Below the pieces are notes generated by a model. It had not been told where the DNA came from. It did not search any database and saw nothing but the letters and a program-made list of their open reading frames with translations. A DNA stretch of 64,000 nucleotides. It comes from Trigonopsis variabilis (lineage: Eukaryota; Ascomycota; Trigonopsidomycetes; Trigonopsidales; Trigonopsidaceae). Position 1 is the stretch's first letter. Each line of letters begins with the position of its first letter. Location: contig PPXM03000002.1 in assembly GCA_003707065.3 (NCBI GenBank), forward strand, positions 1,364,001-1,428,000, written 5' to 3'. Positions 10,586 to 20,916 of this stretch are shown piece after piece. Made by a program: the position numbers and the translations under genes.

Positions 10586-12538
10586 ATGTCTCCTACAGAA
10601 GGTCGAGAGCAGATTAAAGCATTTTCTTATTGGAAATATAAGCGACAAGCTGTCAATGAGATTTGGATGATCAGCCTCCTGACATCTTATTACTGTCTTT
10701 TATCATTGAATAGTCTTACCTTATCTGCAGTCTTTGGAGATGTATCTTCCTACCATTCTACAACCACTGAGTTCATCTTCATGGTCTTATGTCTGTCTAT
10801 AGTGTATCTAGGGCCATCACTTGACAACTTTTCTGCTCGCCATGAGTTTTTTGTTCTCCAATTGGCGTTGGAGCCCCTATTTTTACCCATAATGAGGTCA
10901 TTCATTCTTGATCCTTATGTCGTCAAAATTCTACCTAAAATGCTGCCTTTTCTGGAACGTGATCCGTCCAATTTTTCGATGTGCGTTGAACTAATCTGTT
11001 TAATACCACCTACTCTATTTGTCTGTCTAGCTCTTAGATATAACATGGGATGTGATCGTTCTTCTACCTTCGGTAGGCAATTGAGGAATCTATTTACTAT
11101 TGCTCTTGCATTGATAATTCCATATACCACATTTGTTCCTTGTATCCTATCGCATCTCTTGAAACATGTCCATCCGTGGGCTGGTATGACTTTATGTTGG
11201 TTTTTCATCCTCTATTCTTCGCTTCAACTTCATAAATCTTCTTATAAATGCAAATTCAAGCCAATGATAGATGGTTCTACCCTTTTCATGGGAGTCTTAG
11301 GATCTGGCTGGGTTATTTATCTTTTTTGGGAAACTTTTGCTCCTTATCCAGTGTCGAGTCTCTTTCTTTGGGGAACAAGTGTACCATTGTTCAGAGTTGT
11401 GACATCTGATGAGAATAAACAGGCTGTCACAAATTATATGGTGCTTGAACAGAAGTTTTACTTTGAGCCAATACCTAAACAAACGAGTGGTAAAAGTATG
11501 ATTTCATCTCTCTTTGATCACGTATGGAATGGTAATGACTATCGGCATGGCTATGTTAGCGTCATTGATGCTCCAAACGAAGGGTTCAGATTGCTAAGGC
11601 AAGACCATTCTATTCTTGGAGGCGATTTCCTTCCTTCTCTGGACTCCCATTTCATTTCCCGCGAACCTGTCTTTCCTATTTTTGCAACTTTGGAGCGCAT
11701 TAGACTTGCTAGTCCCAAAAATGCCAATAAACCTTCGAAACAGACAAATCGAGTTTTGATTGTCGGTTTAGGCACTGGCTCTGCAGCCTGGGCAATGTTG
11801 AACCACGGCTGTACAGTGGATATTGTTGAAATTGATCCAGTCGTCGTAGAGATGGCCCAAAAATGGTTCCAATTACCTGAAATGAATGGAGATGGAAAAA
11901 TATATATCATGGACGTTGTCAACTATATGAAGAGCCCTCTCGCTCAAGAGACATATGATTTTATAATTCACGATATATTTGCTGGAGGTCAGCTTGACCC
12001 TCGAGCATTTACCTTGGAGTTCTGGGAAAATACAAAAAGGCTCTTGACACCCGGGAAAGGGGTGCTGGCCATCAATTTCGCGGGGGATATCGTGAATGAT
12101 TTTAGAGCTCAATCTGCTATGAAGGCGATTCATCGAGTTTTTCCATATTGCAGAGCTTATGAAGAACTGAGCGAAAGGGATAAAGCAGCTCAACTAGAGC
12201 AGCTTAGGCTGGATAAGCTAGCATATCCGGAAAAATTTCCTTCAGACATCTCTGCAATTGGCAATTTTGCTAATCGTGCAATATTTTGCTCGTCAGATGG
12301 CGATTTGCAGTTTAGACAGCCGATCGAAGCAGACTATCTTGACAGTGCGAGCCGGCGGAGTTGTTTATGGCCTCATAATGAGATTTCGTTTGAGGATCTG
12401 ATGGGTGATTCAAACGACACCAATGTTCTGACTGAAGCTACGGCATCGGAATTCGGAGAAAGTCAGAAAATGCGCTTGTCTGCATATTGGTATTTGATGC
12501 GACTCATGATGAATAACGAGGTGTGGGAGACAATATGA
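10586..12538 (+). CDS. Spermidine-synthase-like methyltransferase-fold protein with N-terminal membrane segments
   Basis: A single exon encodes 650 residues. The first 280 or so contain about seven to eight hydrophobic stretches, predicting a polytopic membrane part. From about residue 385 comes a Rossmann fold: VLIVGLGTGSAAWAM, then VDIVEIDPVVVEMA with the acidic residue that binds the ribose, then YDFIIHDIFAGGQLDPRAF, matching the spermine/spermidine synthase superfamily. Many fungi carry this fusion of a multi-pass N-terminus to a polyamine-synthase-like domain. The function is not known to me, and I would not call it a true spermidine synthase, which is about 290 residues and soluble. The first ATG at 10586 gives a plausible start. 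Confidence 0.85.
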   Translation: MSPTEGREQIKAFSYWKYKRQAVNEIWMISLLTSYYCLLSLNSLTLSAVFGDVSSYHSTTTEFIFMVLCLSIVYLGPSLDNFSARHEFFVLQLALEPLFLPIMRSFILDPYVVKILPKMLPFLERDPSNFSMCVELICLIPPTLFVCLALRYNMGCDRSSTFGRQLRNLFTIALALIIPYTTFVPCILSHLLKHVHPWAGMTLCWFFILYSSLQLHKSSYKCKFKPMIDGSTLFMGVLGSGWVIYLFWETFAPYPVSSLFLWGTSVPLFRVVTSDENKQAVTNYMVLEQKFYFEPIPKQTSGKSMISSLFDHVWNGNDYRHGYVSVIDAPNEGFRLLRQDHSILGGDFLPSLDSHFISREPVFPIFATLERIRLASPKNANKPSKQTNRVLIVGLGTGSAAWAMLNHGCTVDIVEIDPVVVEMAQKWFQLPEMNGDGKIYIMDVVNYMKSPLAQETYDFIIHDIFAGGQLDPRAFTLEFWENTKRLLTPGKGVLAINFAGDIVNDFRAQSAMKAIHRVFPYCRAYEELSERDKAAQLEQLRLDKLAYPEKFPSDISAIGNFANRAIFCSSDGDLQFRQPIEADYLDSASRRSCLWPHNEISFEDLMGDSNDTNVLTEATASEFGESQKMRLSAYWYLMRLMMNNEVWETI

Positions 12539-12694
12539 AAGTACGTTAGAAATAGGAAAGGAGGAAACAGTTTATGCGATTATAACAGGAGCAAGTGTTG
12601 TAAGCTCCCAAGCTCTGCTAGATTTTCTCGTTTTCTTTTTATTCAGCGTAAAAGAAGACAAGGAGAATATCTACAAGAGCTTGGGCTGAGAAGC

Positions 12695-13303
12695 CTAGGA
12701 TAGAAAGAGCTCCTTATGCAGTTGGCGGCCATAGTGCCAGGCCTGTTCGCAACCGGGCGGATCATCGCAGGATAGCGGTTCTGTGTTTTCAGAGGCCTCA
12801 GAATCCAAGTTTAATAGGCAAGCATATGAAGACTCTGTGACAAAGGTGTCAAATCTCCAGGAGTAGTAATCGGGAAAAGGAATCCTGGCTGGATGAAAAG
12901 ACAAAAAATCGGTGTGGCTCGAAGATACCAGCGAACCACTGGATTTTGACCAATCGAAATAATAAGGGCTGTCACAAAGAGTAATCGAAGGAAAAAGATG
13001 ATCCACAGCGCGATGAGTAGTTCTAGGAATGAGACGACGAACATAGAGCGGGCATAAATGCCTATAAGATGGGTCACCAATAGGAGTAGGCGCAACTGTA
13101 GATATTGGTGAGGACGATAGGGCGAAATTTGATAGCTCTCTATCTAGTCTCCCTCTATCGTCCTCAGAGTCACGAGGTCTCGGAGCATCTAGAATTAATT
13201 CTGGATTCCCAGGACTTCCAGGACTTCCATTGGATGAAGCCCTTCTAGAAACATAAAGAGGGGAAAGAAGCCACTTAAAATCCTGCTCTGGAGACTCTTT
13301 CAT
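12695..13303 (-). CDS. Hypothetical protein, 202 residues
   Basis: An intact intronless frame starting MKESPEQDFKWLLSPLYVSRR. The N-terminal third is Pro/Ser/Arg/Asp-rich and probably disordered; the rest has many aromatic residues (CDSPYYFDWSKS, DYYSWRFDTFV) and a C-terminal CEQAWHYGRQLHKELF. I do not recognise a family, and there is no signal peptide or membrane segment. It converges on the spermidine-synthase-like gene, 156 bases away. It could be a genuine lineage-specific gene or a chance frame; its length and codon pattern favour the former. Confidence 0.45.
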   Translation of the reverse strand: MKESPEQDFKWLLSPLYVSRRASSNGSPGSPGNPELILDAPRPRDSEDDRGRLDRELSNFALSSSPISTVAPTPIGDPSYRHLCPLYVRRLIPRTTHRAVDHLFPSITLCDSPYYFDWSKSSGSLVSSSHTDFLSFHPARIPFPDYYSWRFDTFVTESSYACLLNLDSEASENTEPLSCDDPPGCEQAWHYGRQLHKELFLS

Positions 13304-14773
13304 AGTAGAGGAGAAGTGAATGTCAGTTCAGGTCAAGACGACCATTGGGGGGGGGGTCATTGACAGATCACCATCACTCATTGGAGACCTAACAACGGTA
13401 TCTCAAGTCATCATATAACTTGACTGATGATAGATTGACAAGTATCTTGATAAATGAGTAATCCATGCAATTGATGAATCACCTGTTATTGTTTATTCTT
13501 GCGTAGTTCGGATCGAAAGACACCACAATCGACCTCACGCGCAGTCCTCTCTTTCAAGCATATAAACATTTACTAGTCGATTGTGCCATGACTTTAAGGG
13601 AAAAAAAGGACTGGTAAAAAATGATTCAAATAATCGGAAACTAAGCATCGACAAATATTATTCGCGAAGTTCTGTTGACACTTCCAGTGCTCTGTTGACT
13701 CTTTACTGAATGCTGGTAGTAGGTATATACATACGGCTGGGATGAAATGACCGGCTCGTTTCAACAATGATACAGATAAGGTCCCCAATCTTTGTCAGAA
13801 AAAATACTGCTCGCAGATAATGACCCGAGACATTTATGATTGTACTTTGGATCCCTCTTATTCCATAATCCAAGCGATCTTGTGCACACTGAATCCATGC
13901 CTCTGCCCCCTCTTCCTTGCCTCCCATCACCCAAGTATTAATTAGAGGTACCTAGATGTAGTTTTTAGTAATATTGAACCGATCACAATCCGTTGGTATG
14001 ATTTTATGACCAAAAGTGTTTGGAACTTTGAAGCTCGAGATTCCTATCTGGATTAGTGTTGAGATTATTATTCTGGGCAGGGAGAAGGAAGACCATTCCA
14101 TTTATTCATGCAAACTGATCCGGAGTTTGCAAATTAACAGAAGAGAACAAAGAATACTTGTATCTTATATTATCGTCGGAATGAATTGATAGAGTCCTCG
14201 CGCATCTTGCAGTCATGGAAGGAATCTTTCTAGTAAGGATCCTAGCTATTATTATCTCTGGCAAAAGTTCCGAGGAGGAGAGCCTTTGATTAACAATTGG
14301 TGCCCTGCGCCTCAAGATTGTGAGAAGCTAAAGTGGTTCCCATTATCATAGACTACGTTTCTCTTGGCGAGCTTATTGTGTCCATGTCAACCAGGATTTC
14401 AATAAACAAGTAGCAGCTGATTGAAGGCGAGGGCATGCTCAGAGTATAAAATAATATTAGCAAATCATCTAGTATATGAAAGAAAGAAAATATTTTGAAA
14501 GAGCCGTAACAATAGCTTTTATTTAATTCGTCGATCCCATGACTATGACTAATAGTCACCAGTCTTGGATGTGACTCCGAACTCCCAGTCAGTTCTTCTG
14601 AAAAATTTCCCAATTAGGAAGGAAACAGGTACATATTGGAAAAAGTAGGGATCTATAATGCCCGTCGGTATTTTTCGCCGATAGCATAATAAAGCCAAAA
14701 AGCCATCCCAAAGACTATTTTAGCTAATTATTCGTTTGAAAATGGTGCAACTTTACATTAGGACCGATGAAAT
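13304..14773. other. Long intergenic region, no supported gene
   Basis: About 1.5 kb between the hypothetical gene at 12695-13303 and the promoter of beta-ureidopropionase. A run of ten G residues lies at about 13347-13356. Open frames up to about 86 codons occur on the minus strand, but none resembles a protein I know or splices into a convincing gene. Confidence 0.45.
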
Positions 14774-14938
14774 TTATCACATCTTCTCCGCTGATCTTAT
14801 CAGAAGACCCTCTTTCCTCCCTCGGCAGCCCGCCGAAACTTATCAGTGGGGCCCGCCGCTCGGAATGCGCTTCGGGCTATCATTGGCCCGAGGCAAAACT
14901 TACATCTTATCGATGATAAGATCAGGCCGTATATAAAA
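14774..14938 (+). promoter_or_regulatory. GATA-factor site cluster and TATA box before beta-ureidopropionase
   Basis: Four perfect GATAAG cores occur within about 125 bases: CTTATC at 14796-14801, 14839-14844 and 14906-14911, and GATAAG at 14915-14920. The last two form a near-palindrome (CTTATCGATGATAAG). A weaker TTATCA lies near 14774. A TATA box (TATATAAAA) lies at 14930-14938, about 43 bases before the ATG at 14981. GATA-type activators drive nitrogen catabolite genes in fungi when good nitrogen sources are scarce. That fits a pyrimidine-degradation gene; the regulatory role itself is inference. Confidence 0.65.
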
Positions 14939-14980
14939 TGATCGAGGTTGAAAGAAAACCCAAGTTTGATTCATTAGAAA

Positions 14981-16288
14981 ATGTCGACTACTGTTACTGT
15001 TGAACAGAATGAAACTGCTGCTCCCACAACTTTCATAGCAACCAACGGTGCCCGATATAATAGTACTCTTCAATATTCATGTCAATGGGGATCTACTCCT
15101 GATGGTGGAATGAACCGCTTGACGTTGAATGATGACGATAAAAAGGTCCGTGAGTTTTTGGTTGAAGAGGCCAAGAAGATCGGATGCAAGGTTACTGTTG
15201 ATTCTATGGGGAACATCTTTTGCGTTCGTCCGGGAATTAACAATGACATTCCTCCCATTGGTATTGGATCTCATCTTGATACACAGCCTGCTGGAGGCAA
15301 ATACGACGGTATTGCCGGAGTCATGGCTGGCCTAGAGGTTATCCGAGCTATCCACGAGAACGGTTACACTACATATGCTCCTATTGCTGTGATTGACTGG
15401 GCTAATGAAGAAGGTGCTCGCTTTCCTATGTGTATGATGTCTAGTGGGGTCTGGGCTGGAGAATTCTCCCAAGACGAAGCTTACGCTTGTGAAGATGTCA
15501 ATCACCCGGGTGTAACTTATCTAGCTGAGTTAGAAAGAATCGGGTTCAAAGGAACTACTCCTTGCTCTCATAAAGCAATGCCTCTTTCAGCGCATTTTGA
15601 ACTCCATATTGAGCAAGGCCCAATTCTCGAAGCCGAGGGATACGATATTGGTGTCGTTGAAGGTGTCCAAGGTGTTCGATGGTTTGAAATTGAATTGAGC
15701 GGCGTCGAAGCTCATACTGGAACTACTCCTATGAACAGGCGTAAGGATACGCTTGTGGGTGCTGCCCAAATGATTACGGTAGTCGAGACCACCGCCATTG
15801 AACACGGAGGGTTAGGTTCTGTCGGAATACTCAACCTGACCCCTCAATCAGTCAATACTATGGCTGGATGGGTCAAGTTTTCTTTGGATATCCGACACAT
15901 GTCTGAGGCTTCCCTTGAAGGACTTGAAAAAGATCTATTCGCCAAATTGAACAAGATCGCCAGTGATCGGAAACTCAAAATGTCCGTTAAGCCTCTTATG
16001 GCATCTGCTCAAATTGATTTCGACCCTCGCTGCAAGGAATATCTTCGCCAGTCTTCTCTCGATAACAAGCTTCCTCCCTTCTCTATCTACTCGGGCGCTG
16101 GCCATGATTCTTGCTTTACTTCCAAACATTGCCCTACCGCCATGGTCTTCATCCCCTGTCTAGATGGGCTTTCTCATAACCCTAAAGAATATTCTAGCCC
16201 CGAACAACTCTCCAAAGGCGTCCAAGTTCTTGCTGGCGGAGTCATTCGATATGATAACTATCTTCGTGAGGTGCATGGAGGAAAATAG
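14981..16288 (+). CDS. PYD3: Beta-ureidopropionase / N-carbamoyl amino acid amidohydrolase (M20 family)
   Basis: A single exon of 435 residues. The metal-binding peptidase-M20/hydantoinase-carbamoylase core is clear: GSHLDTQPAGGKYDG near residue 97, DWANEEGARFP near 140, ELHIEQGP near 208, ARTPMNRRKD-like substrate block EAHTGTTPMNRRKD near 245, and SGAGHDS near 371. Enzymes of this group hydrolyse N-carbamoyl-beta-alanine to beta-alanine, CO2 and ammonia, the last step of reductive pyrimidine breakdown. Related enzymes act on other N-carbamoyl amino acids, allantoate or ureidoglycolate, so exact specificity is inferred. It follows a promoter rich in GATA sites, consistent with use of pyrimidines as a nitrogen source. 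Confidence 0.88.
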   Translation: MSTTVTVEQNETAAPTTFIATNGARYNSTLQYSCQWGSTPDGGMNRLTLNDDDKKVREFLVEEAKKIGCKVTVDSMGNIFCVRPGINNDIPPIGIGSHLDTQPAGGKYDGIAGVMAGLEVIRAIHENGYTTYAPIAVIDWANEEGARFPMCMMSSGVWAGEFSQDEAYACEDVNHPGVTYLAELERIGFKGTTPCSHKAMPLSAHFELHIEQGPILEAEGYDIGVVEGVQGVRWFEIELSGVEAHTGTTPMNRRKDTLVGAAQMITVVETTAIEHGGLGSVGILNLTPQSVNTMAGWVKFSLDIRHMSEASLEGLEKDLFAKLNKIASDRKLKMSVKPLMASAQIDFDPRCKEYLRQSSLDNKLPPFSIYSGAGHDSCFTSKHCPTAMVFIPCLDGLSHNPKEYSSPEQLSKGVQVLAGGVIRYDNYLREVHGGK

Positions 16289-16457
16289 ATTGATTTGTAT
16301 GTAACAATAATGCGACTAGATTCGCCGGAAACATGAGTTATTAAATGCGTAGAAAGCCACAACCTCAGTATCAATTACACTTGGGATAAAGTCAACCGTT
16401 ACATATCATCTCCCATCGCCTTCAAGATCCCCACGGGACTGTCGTCTTCAGCATCAT

Positions 16458-19054
16458 ATGAGCGGCAAGTCAATCTCATTTTGCAGTTCGCGTGATATTG
16501 ATACTGAAATTGCAGTAAAGGTGTAAGTCTCTGTTAAGATATCGGAAGCTGATCGACAGTCTCGCACTAGAGGGACAACGACCAGAGACACGCAAGTCCT
16601 TATATATTGAATCGCCCGAAAAGCGGCTGCTCAGTGAGAGGTAGGATCATGATTGTCCTTTAAAATCTAATTGCATAGTCTTACGAGTGATTTATATGTT
16701 TCTGTTCAACTTTACAGCGAAGGTCAGCCAATAAGTCGACCTCTGAGGACTGCGTATAAATCTTTTCGATCATTAAGCAACCGGAAATGGAATGAATGGC
16801 TGAAACTTCCTTTTAAATATAGAGAGATCTCGTATGATACTCAGTTAGTCATCACTGTGTGGAATCGTCTACCGCCAACTGAGCCAAAGGTCTATGGAGG
16901 TACAACCTTACCGCTCTTTAATAAACATGACTGGTGAGTGAAGAACTATTCATCTGAAAGGATTAACATGACAGTACATTCCGTCAAGGAAGGCAGAAGT
17001 TGTTAGTGCATCTGGATGTACCTGGCGATGGTAGCGAGCGTTCCTCAACTTTAGGAGAATTTGATGAGCCTGACAAAGACATAGAGCGACTGGAGCAATT
17101 GATCAAGTTATACGATATCGGAGAAATTCCGAAAGTCGACTGGCTTGATAAACTCGCTTTCAAGAAGATTGAGTCGATGACCGCTAAAGCCATAGAACGA
17201 AATGGCAATTTTTTTCTATTTATAGAGCTTCCATCGTTTAATATGCCGATCGTATATTCTGAATATCGATATTCTTCTCCAAGACCGTTTGACGGAATTC
17301 CGCTTCCTTCTCCATTGTCTGAGACCTGTGAGACGGTGAAAATGATTGATCCTGAAGAAGGCTTAGAGAACTTGGTGGAATCAAAACACCGCAGGTTAGC
17401 CCGAAAAGGAAGAAGTGGGCCATTTGACTATGAACTGCGACCAAACCCAAAGACTCGCGATGAGCTGAATATAATTGTTAACTTTCCTCCTGGAAGAGAA
17501 TTAGAGAGTGACGAGAAAGAATTGATATGGAAATTCCGATATTACCTTAGCCGCGAAAAGAAAGCACTGACGAAATTCCTCAACACAGTGGTATGGGAAG
17601 ATCCTAGCGAAGTCAAGCAAGTGCGAGAGCTACTGAGTAAATGGGCTGAAATTGATGTTGATGATGCTTTGGAACTATTAGGTCCTCGCTACACAAACAA
17701 ATCTGTACGGTCTTTCGCTGTTAGCAGACTTCAGAAGGCTGACGATGGCGAGCTGCAACTTTATTTACTTCAGTTAGTCGAAGCTTTGAAATTTGAGTTT
17801 GCAAAGAGCTGGCAGGGATATAAAAACTCTCCATTAGCTCAGTTTCTTGTATCCAGAGCCGTTGTCAATGACGTCCTTTGTGATCTCTTTTATAGATACA
17901 TCATTGTTTCAAGTTACGATGATGACCCAAATGTGGCTAATCTCTATAAAGATGTCAAACGAAATTTCATTCAGCTGCTAGATGAACAACCTCAAGGAGC
18001 TTTCAAGGAATTGGTCTTATCGCGACAATCTACGCTTATCAAGATTCTCATTAAATTGGCTCAGCAAGCCCAATTATCGAGGGATGCTCGCCCAAAGAAG
18101 ATTCAGGCTCTTCAGCATTATTTAGCGGACCATAAAAATGGTCTGATTAATTTTGAGCCACTGCCTTTATTTCTTGACCCGCTGATTGAGATATGCGGAA
18201 TTTTTCCTGATGAATGTCTCGTTTTCAAGAGCAGTATGTCTCCTTTGAGAATCGCTTTCAAATGTACCGATGGATCAAAATACCAAATTATTTTCAAGTC
18301 GGGCGACGATCTTAGGCAGGATCAATTGGTGGTCCAGATCGTAATGCTGATGGATCGGCTTTTGCAGGGTGAAAATCTTGACCTTAAACTTACTCCTTAT
18401 CGAGTGTTAGCTACTGGACCTCACGATGGAGCCTTACAATATATACCCAGTATCTCTTTGAGTGATGCCATATCTCAATACCATAGCCTGGCAGCCTACC
18501 TTCAACAAAATAATCCTGACACTGAGGCTCCCATGGGTATAGAGCCCACTGTCATGGATACTTTTATAAAAAGTTGTGCTGGCTATTGCGTTATTACTTA
18601 TTTGCTTGGGGTAGGTGACCGCCATCTTGACAACTTGATGATTTCTCAAGATGGACATTTCTTCCACATTGACTTTGGATATATCCTGGGTCGGGATCCC
18701 AAACCTTTTGCCCCGTTGATGAAACTGCCAATTCAAATTGTTGAGGCCATGGGTGGAGTTCAAAGTGATGCCTACCACCGATTCTGCAACTATTGTTTTA
18801 CCGCCTATATCATTCTTCGGAAATCTGCTAATCTTATATTGAATTTGTTTGCTTTGATGGAGGACGCGAACATACCCGATATTAGAATTGACCCTACTAG
18901 AGCGGTCTCCAAGGTAAAAGAGAAATTCTGTCTTGAAATGACAGAAGAGGAAGCCATTCTTCATTTCCAGACTCTTATCAATGACTCTGTATCTGCTTAT
19001 CTTCCTGTCTTTATTGATCGTCTCCATAACTTAGCTCAATACTGGAGAACCTGA
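16458..19054 (+). CDS. VPS34: Phosphatidylinositol 3-kinase Vps34
   Basis: Four exons (16458-16522, 16560-16640, 16679-16933, 16975-19054) with introns of 37, 38 and 41 bp give 826 residues. The spliced N-terminus reads MSGKSISFCSSRDID followed by VKVLALEGQRP, as in the Vps34 C2 domain (yeast FCVSQDLD and SLEGHKP). A helical PIK domain follows. The C-terminal kinase has DDLRQDQL, the catalytic loop GVGDRHLDNLM and the activation segment HIDFGYILGRDPKPF. Vps34 phosphorylates phosphatidylinositol to PI3P on endosomal and autophagic membranes, together with Vps15. The length is normal for the family. The two upstream exons are tiny and would be missed by simple frame scanning. Confidence 0.96.
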
Positions 19055-19781
19055 ATGAACTCTGGATCCTAAATAAAGCACTATATGGACTTAGTGCATG
19101 TTTTGGGTATCTGATAAGCTATGCAGTTGATTCTCTCTTTCCCATATAGGAGCAGCATATCCGCGATATCATCATAGCAGCCAATTTTCTCAAATATCAA
19201 GACACTTCAGAATAATATCCTGGTAGTCTGGGTCTGATTCGAAACACCAGGAGCTCCTTAATCAAATGACATCAATGAGGCCTGTGACGAGCACATGCCA
19301 GAAATATTACATACCAAATACTGGAGAACGCCCTTGTTCTTGAAGGTTAGGCCCCAAGTGGTTTATGTTCTGCTTTTATCCGTCTCATGAGACGTTACGA
19401 GGCAGCCAAAAGAGAAAAAAAAGATTGCGAATATTGAAGCTCTCTATGTTTGAGAGCCTTTTGTGGGCTGCAGTGAGAAATAATGGCTTTAAATACTTTA
19501 GTTCTGATTGAACGAGATGCAGATGTCGAACTGTCATGCTTCATGGGATACTGCATATCAGATAAATTCATTTCTCGAAAACGTGATATTGCATGTATAT
19601 TTTCTTGAATTTTCGATTTATTGACATCTTTTTTCTGTTTAAATTCCTAATGCCGGTTTACACGCTTGGTAGGATCTAATTATGGAGTCAGAGACGATCA
19701 GAACCTCATGCCAGGTTTCAGGAATCGATCTTGCTTCAATTTAAATTAGCCGATCCATCTATTCTCACTATTAATCTCTCC
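19055..19781. other. Intergenic, no supported gene
   Basis: About 730 bases between Vps34 and the secreted repeat protein, read in the same direction. It must hold the promoter of the latter. I see no open frame of interest and no RNA gene. Confidence 0.45.
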
Positions 19782-20552
19782 ATGAAATTTTCAGACATCT
19801 TTGTTTTGGCTTGTCTCGCTGTCAGTCCCAGTCGGGCTAGTTCTTCTATTCATGTCTCCAATTTCGTGCAGAAACCCTTGATTTCTGAGGAATTCTCTGA
19901 GCCTCTGCAGACTGCAGTCTCTATGGCTCATACGAGTCTAGCAACAGACCGGTCTTCTAACACTCTTGATTCCTCACCTGTGTCTGTGATAAATGTGGCT
20001 CGTGCTGCAAATACTAGACCTTTTAATGTCCGTCCTTGGGCGACAACCCCTCCAGATAGTCCAATACAAGTACATCCGAGACCTAATTTTCTTAATTTAC
20101 CTCAGCAACAGGCTGCCCAAGCTAATCCCGCGAGACGCCCCAGACCTAATTTTCTCAATTTACCTCAGCAACAGGCTGCCCAAGCTAATCCCGCGAGACA
20201 CCCCAGGCCTACTTTTTTAAATTTACCTCAGCAGCAGACTACACAGACCACGCAGACAACTCAGACAACCCAGACAACCCAGACAACCCAGACAACCCAG
20301 AGCTACACTGCTAATGATCGTCGCCGGCCTAGACCTACGAGTCCAGCAGGCCCATCTCAAAATGATTCCGAGTTAGATTCGCCTCCCGAAAAGTCTCCAA
20401 GGGTACAAACCACTGCAGCTCGGCCTTCGAGGCCTACCTATCTTGCTTTGGGTGACAATAACGCCTTGAGACACCCATTACCTGACTGGCTATCTCAAGA
20501 TAATGATTACGATTTGATCCAACGGCATTTTGAGGGCAGCGATTCTTCATAA
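19782..20552 (+). CDS. Secreted, Pro/Gln/Thr-rich repeat protein
   Basis: The start at 19782 was chosen because it begins a typical signal peptide (MKFSDIFVLACLAVSPSRAS); an alternative in-frame start further upstream would bury it. The mature part is disordered and repeat-rich. Two near-identical 21-residue units, RPNFLNLPQQQAAQANPARRP and a close copy, and a third partial unit (RPTFLNLPQQQ) are followed by a TTQ tandem tract. No known domain is visible. Such proteins in fungi are cell-wall components, adhesins or effectors; there is no GPI signal at the C-terminus (ends FEGSDSS). Function unknown, 256 residues. Confidence 0.65.
   Translation: MKFSDIFVLACLAVSPSRASSSIHVSNFVQKPLISEEFSEPLQTAVSMAHTSLATDRSSNTLDSSPVSVINVARAANTRPFNVRPWATTPPDSPIQVHPRPNFLNLPQQQAAQANPARRPRPNFLNLPQQQAAQANPARHPRPTFLNLPQQQTTQTTQTTQTTQTTQTTQTTQSYTANDRRRPRPTSPAGPSQNDSELDSPPEKSPRVQTTAARPSRPTYLALGDNNALRHPLPDWLSQDNDYDLIQRHFEGSDSS
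20079..20300 (+). repeat. In-frame 63-bp minisatellite followed by 9-bp TTQ tandem tract
   Basis: Two 63-bp units (20079-20141 and 20142-20204) differ by only a few bases, and a third unit is partial (from 20205). At about 20241-20300 a CAGACAACC-type 9-bp repeat follows, encoding repeated Thr-Thr-Gln. All units keep the reading frame, so copy-number change would alter the secreted protein without breaking it. Confidence 0.85.
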
Positions 20553-20916
20553 AGCTCCTAATAGTACAGCTATGACTTACACGAGTCGAGTTCGAGACGT
20601 GCGGGTGCGAAGGTCATTGAACCCTTGTAAGCTTTCGTACTTAGGAATGCGAGAATCAAGACTTTGTGAGGTCTTTTTCTTCACAGTTTCCATTTGGAAA
20701 GAAGTATTGAGTATAGTATCATCTTCGACAGATGTAGTCCTAAAGATCTCATGGTACTCGTAGAATTTGAACTGACCCGATCGCAAGCCCAGAAGCTGGC
20801 CAACATAAAGGAGATGTCTCAGTAGCGCCAGAGATGAGGACAAATTAAGCTTGATTACGGACAGACCTTTCTAGTGTAAACTATCTGATATATACATGGA
20901 TGAAATTCTTTTCATC
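20553..20916. other. Intergenic between convergent genes
   Basis: About 360 bases between the 3' ends of the secreted repeat protein and the Fig1-type gene. Short overlapping frames on both strands are not convincing as genes. Confidence 0.45.

Noticed and set aside
13347-13356. Run of ten G residues as a possible quadruplex or mobile-element end
   Set aside because: A single isolated run without further G tracts or terminal repeats; likely a simple homopolymer.
13594-14613. Minus-strand frames of 60-86 codons
   Set aside because: No homology that I can recognise, no matching splice sites, and low-complexity hydrophobic runs.
20577-20843. Overlapping frames of 77-88 codons on both strands between two convergent genes
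   Set aside because: No conserved motif, no convincing splice pattern, and the strands contradict each other; probably chance frames.
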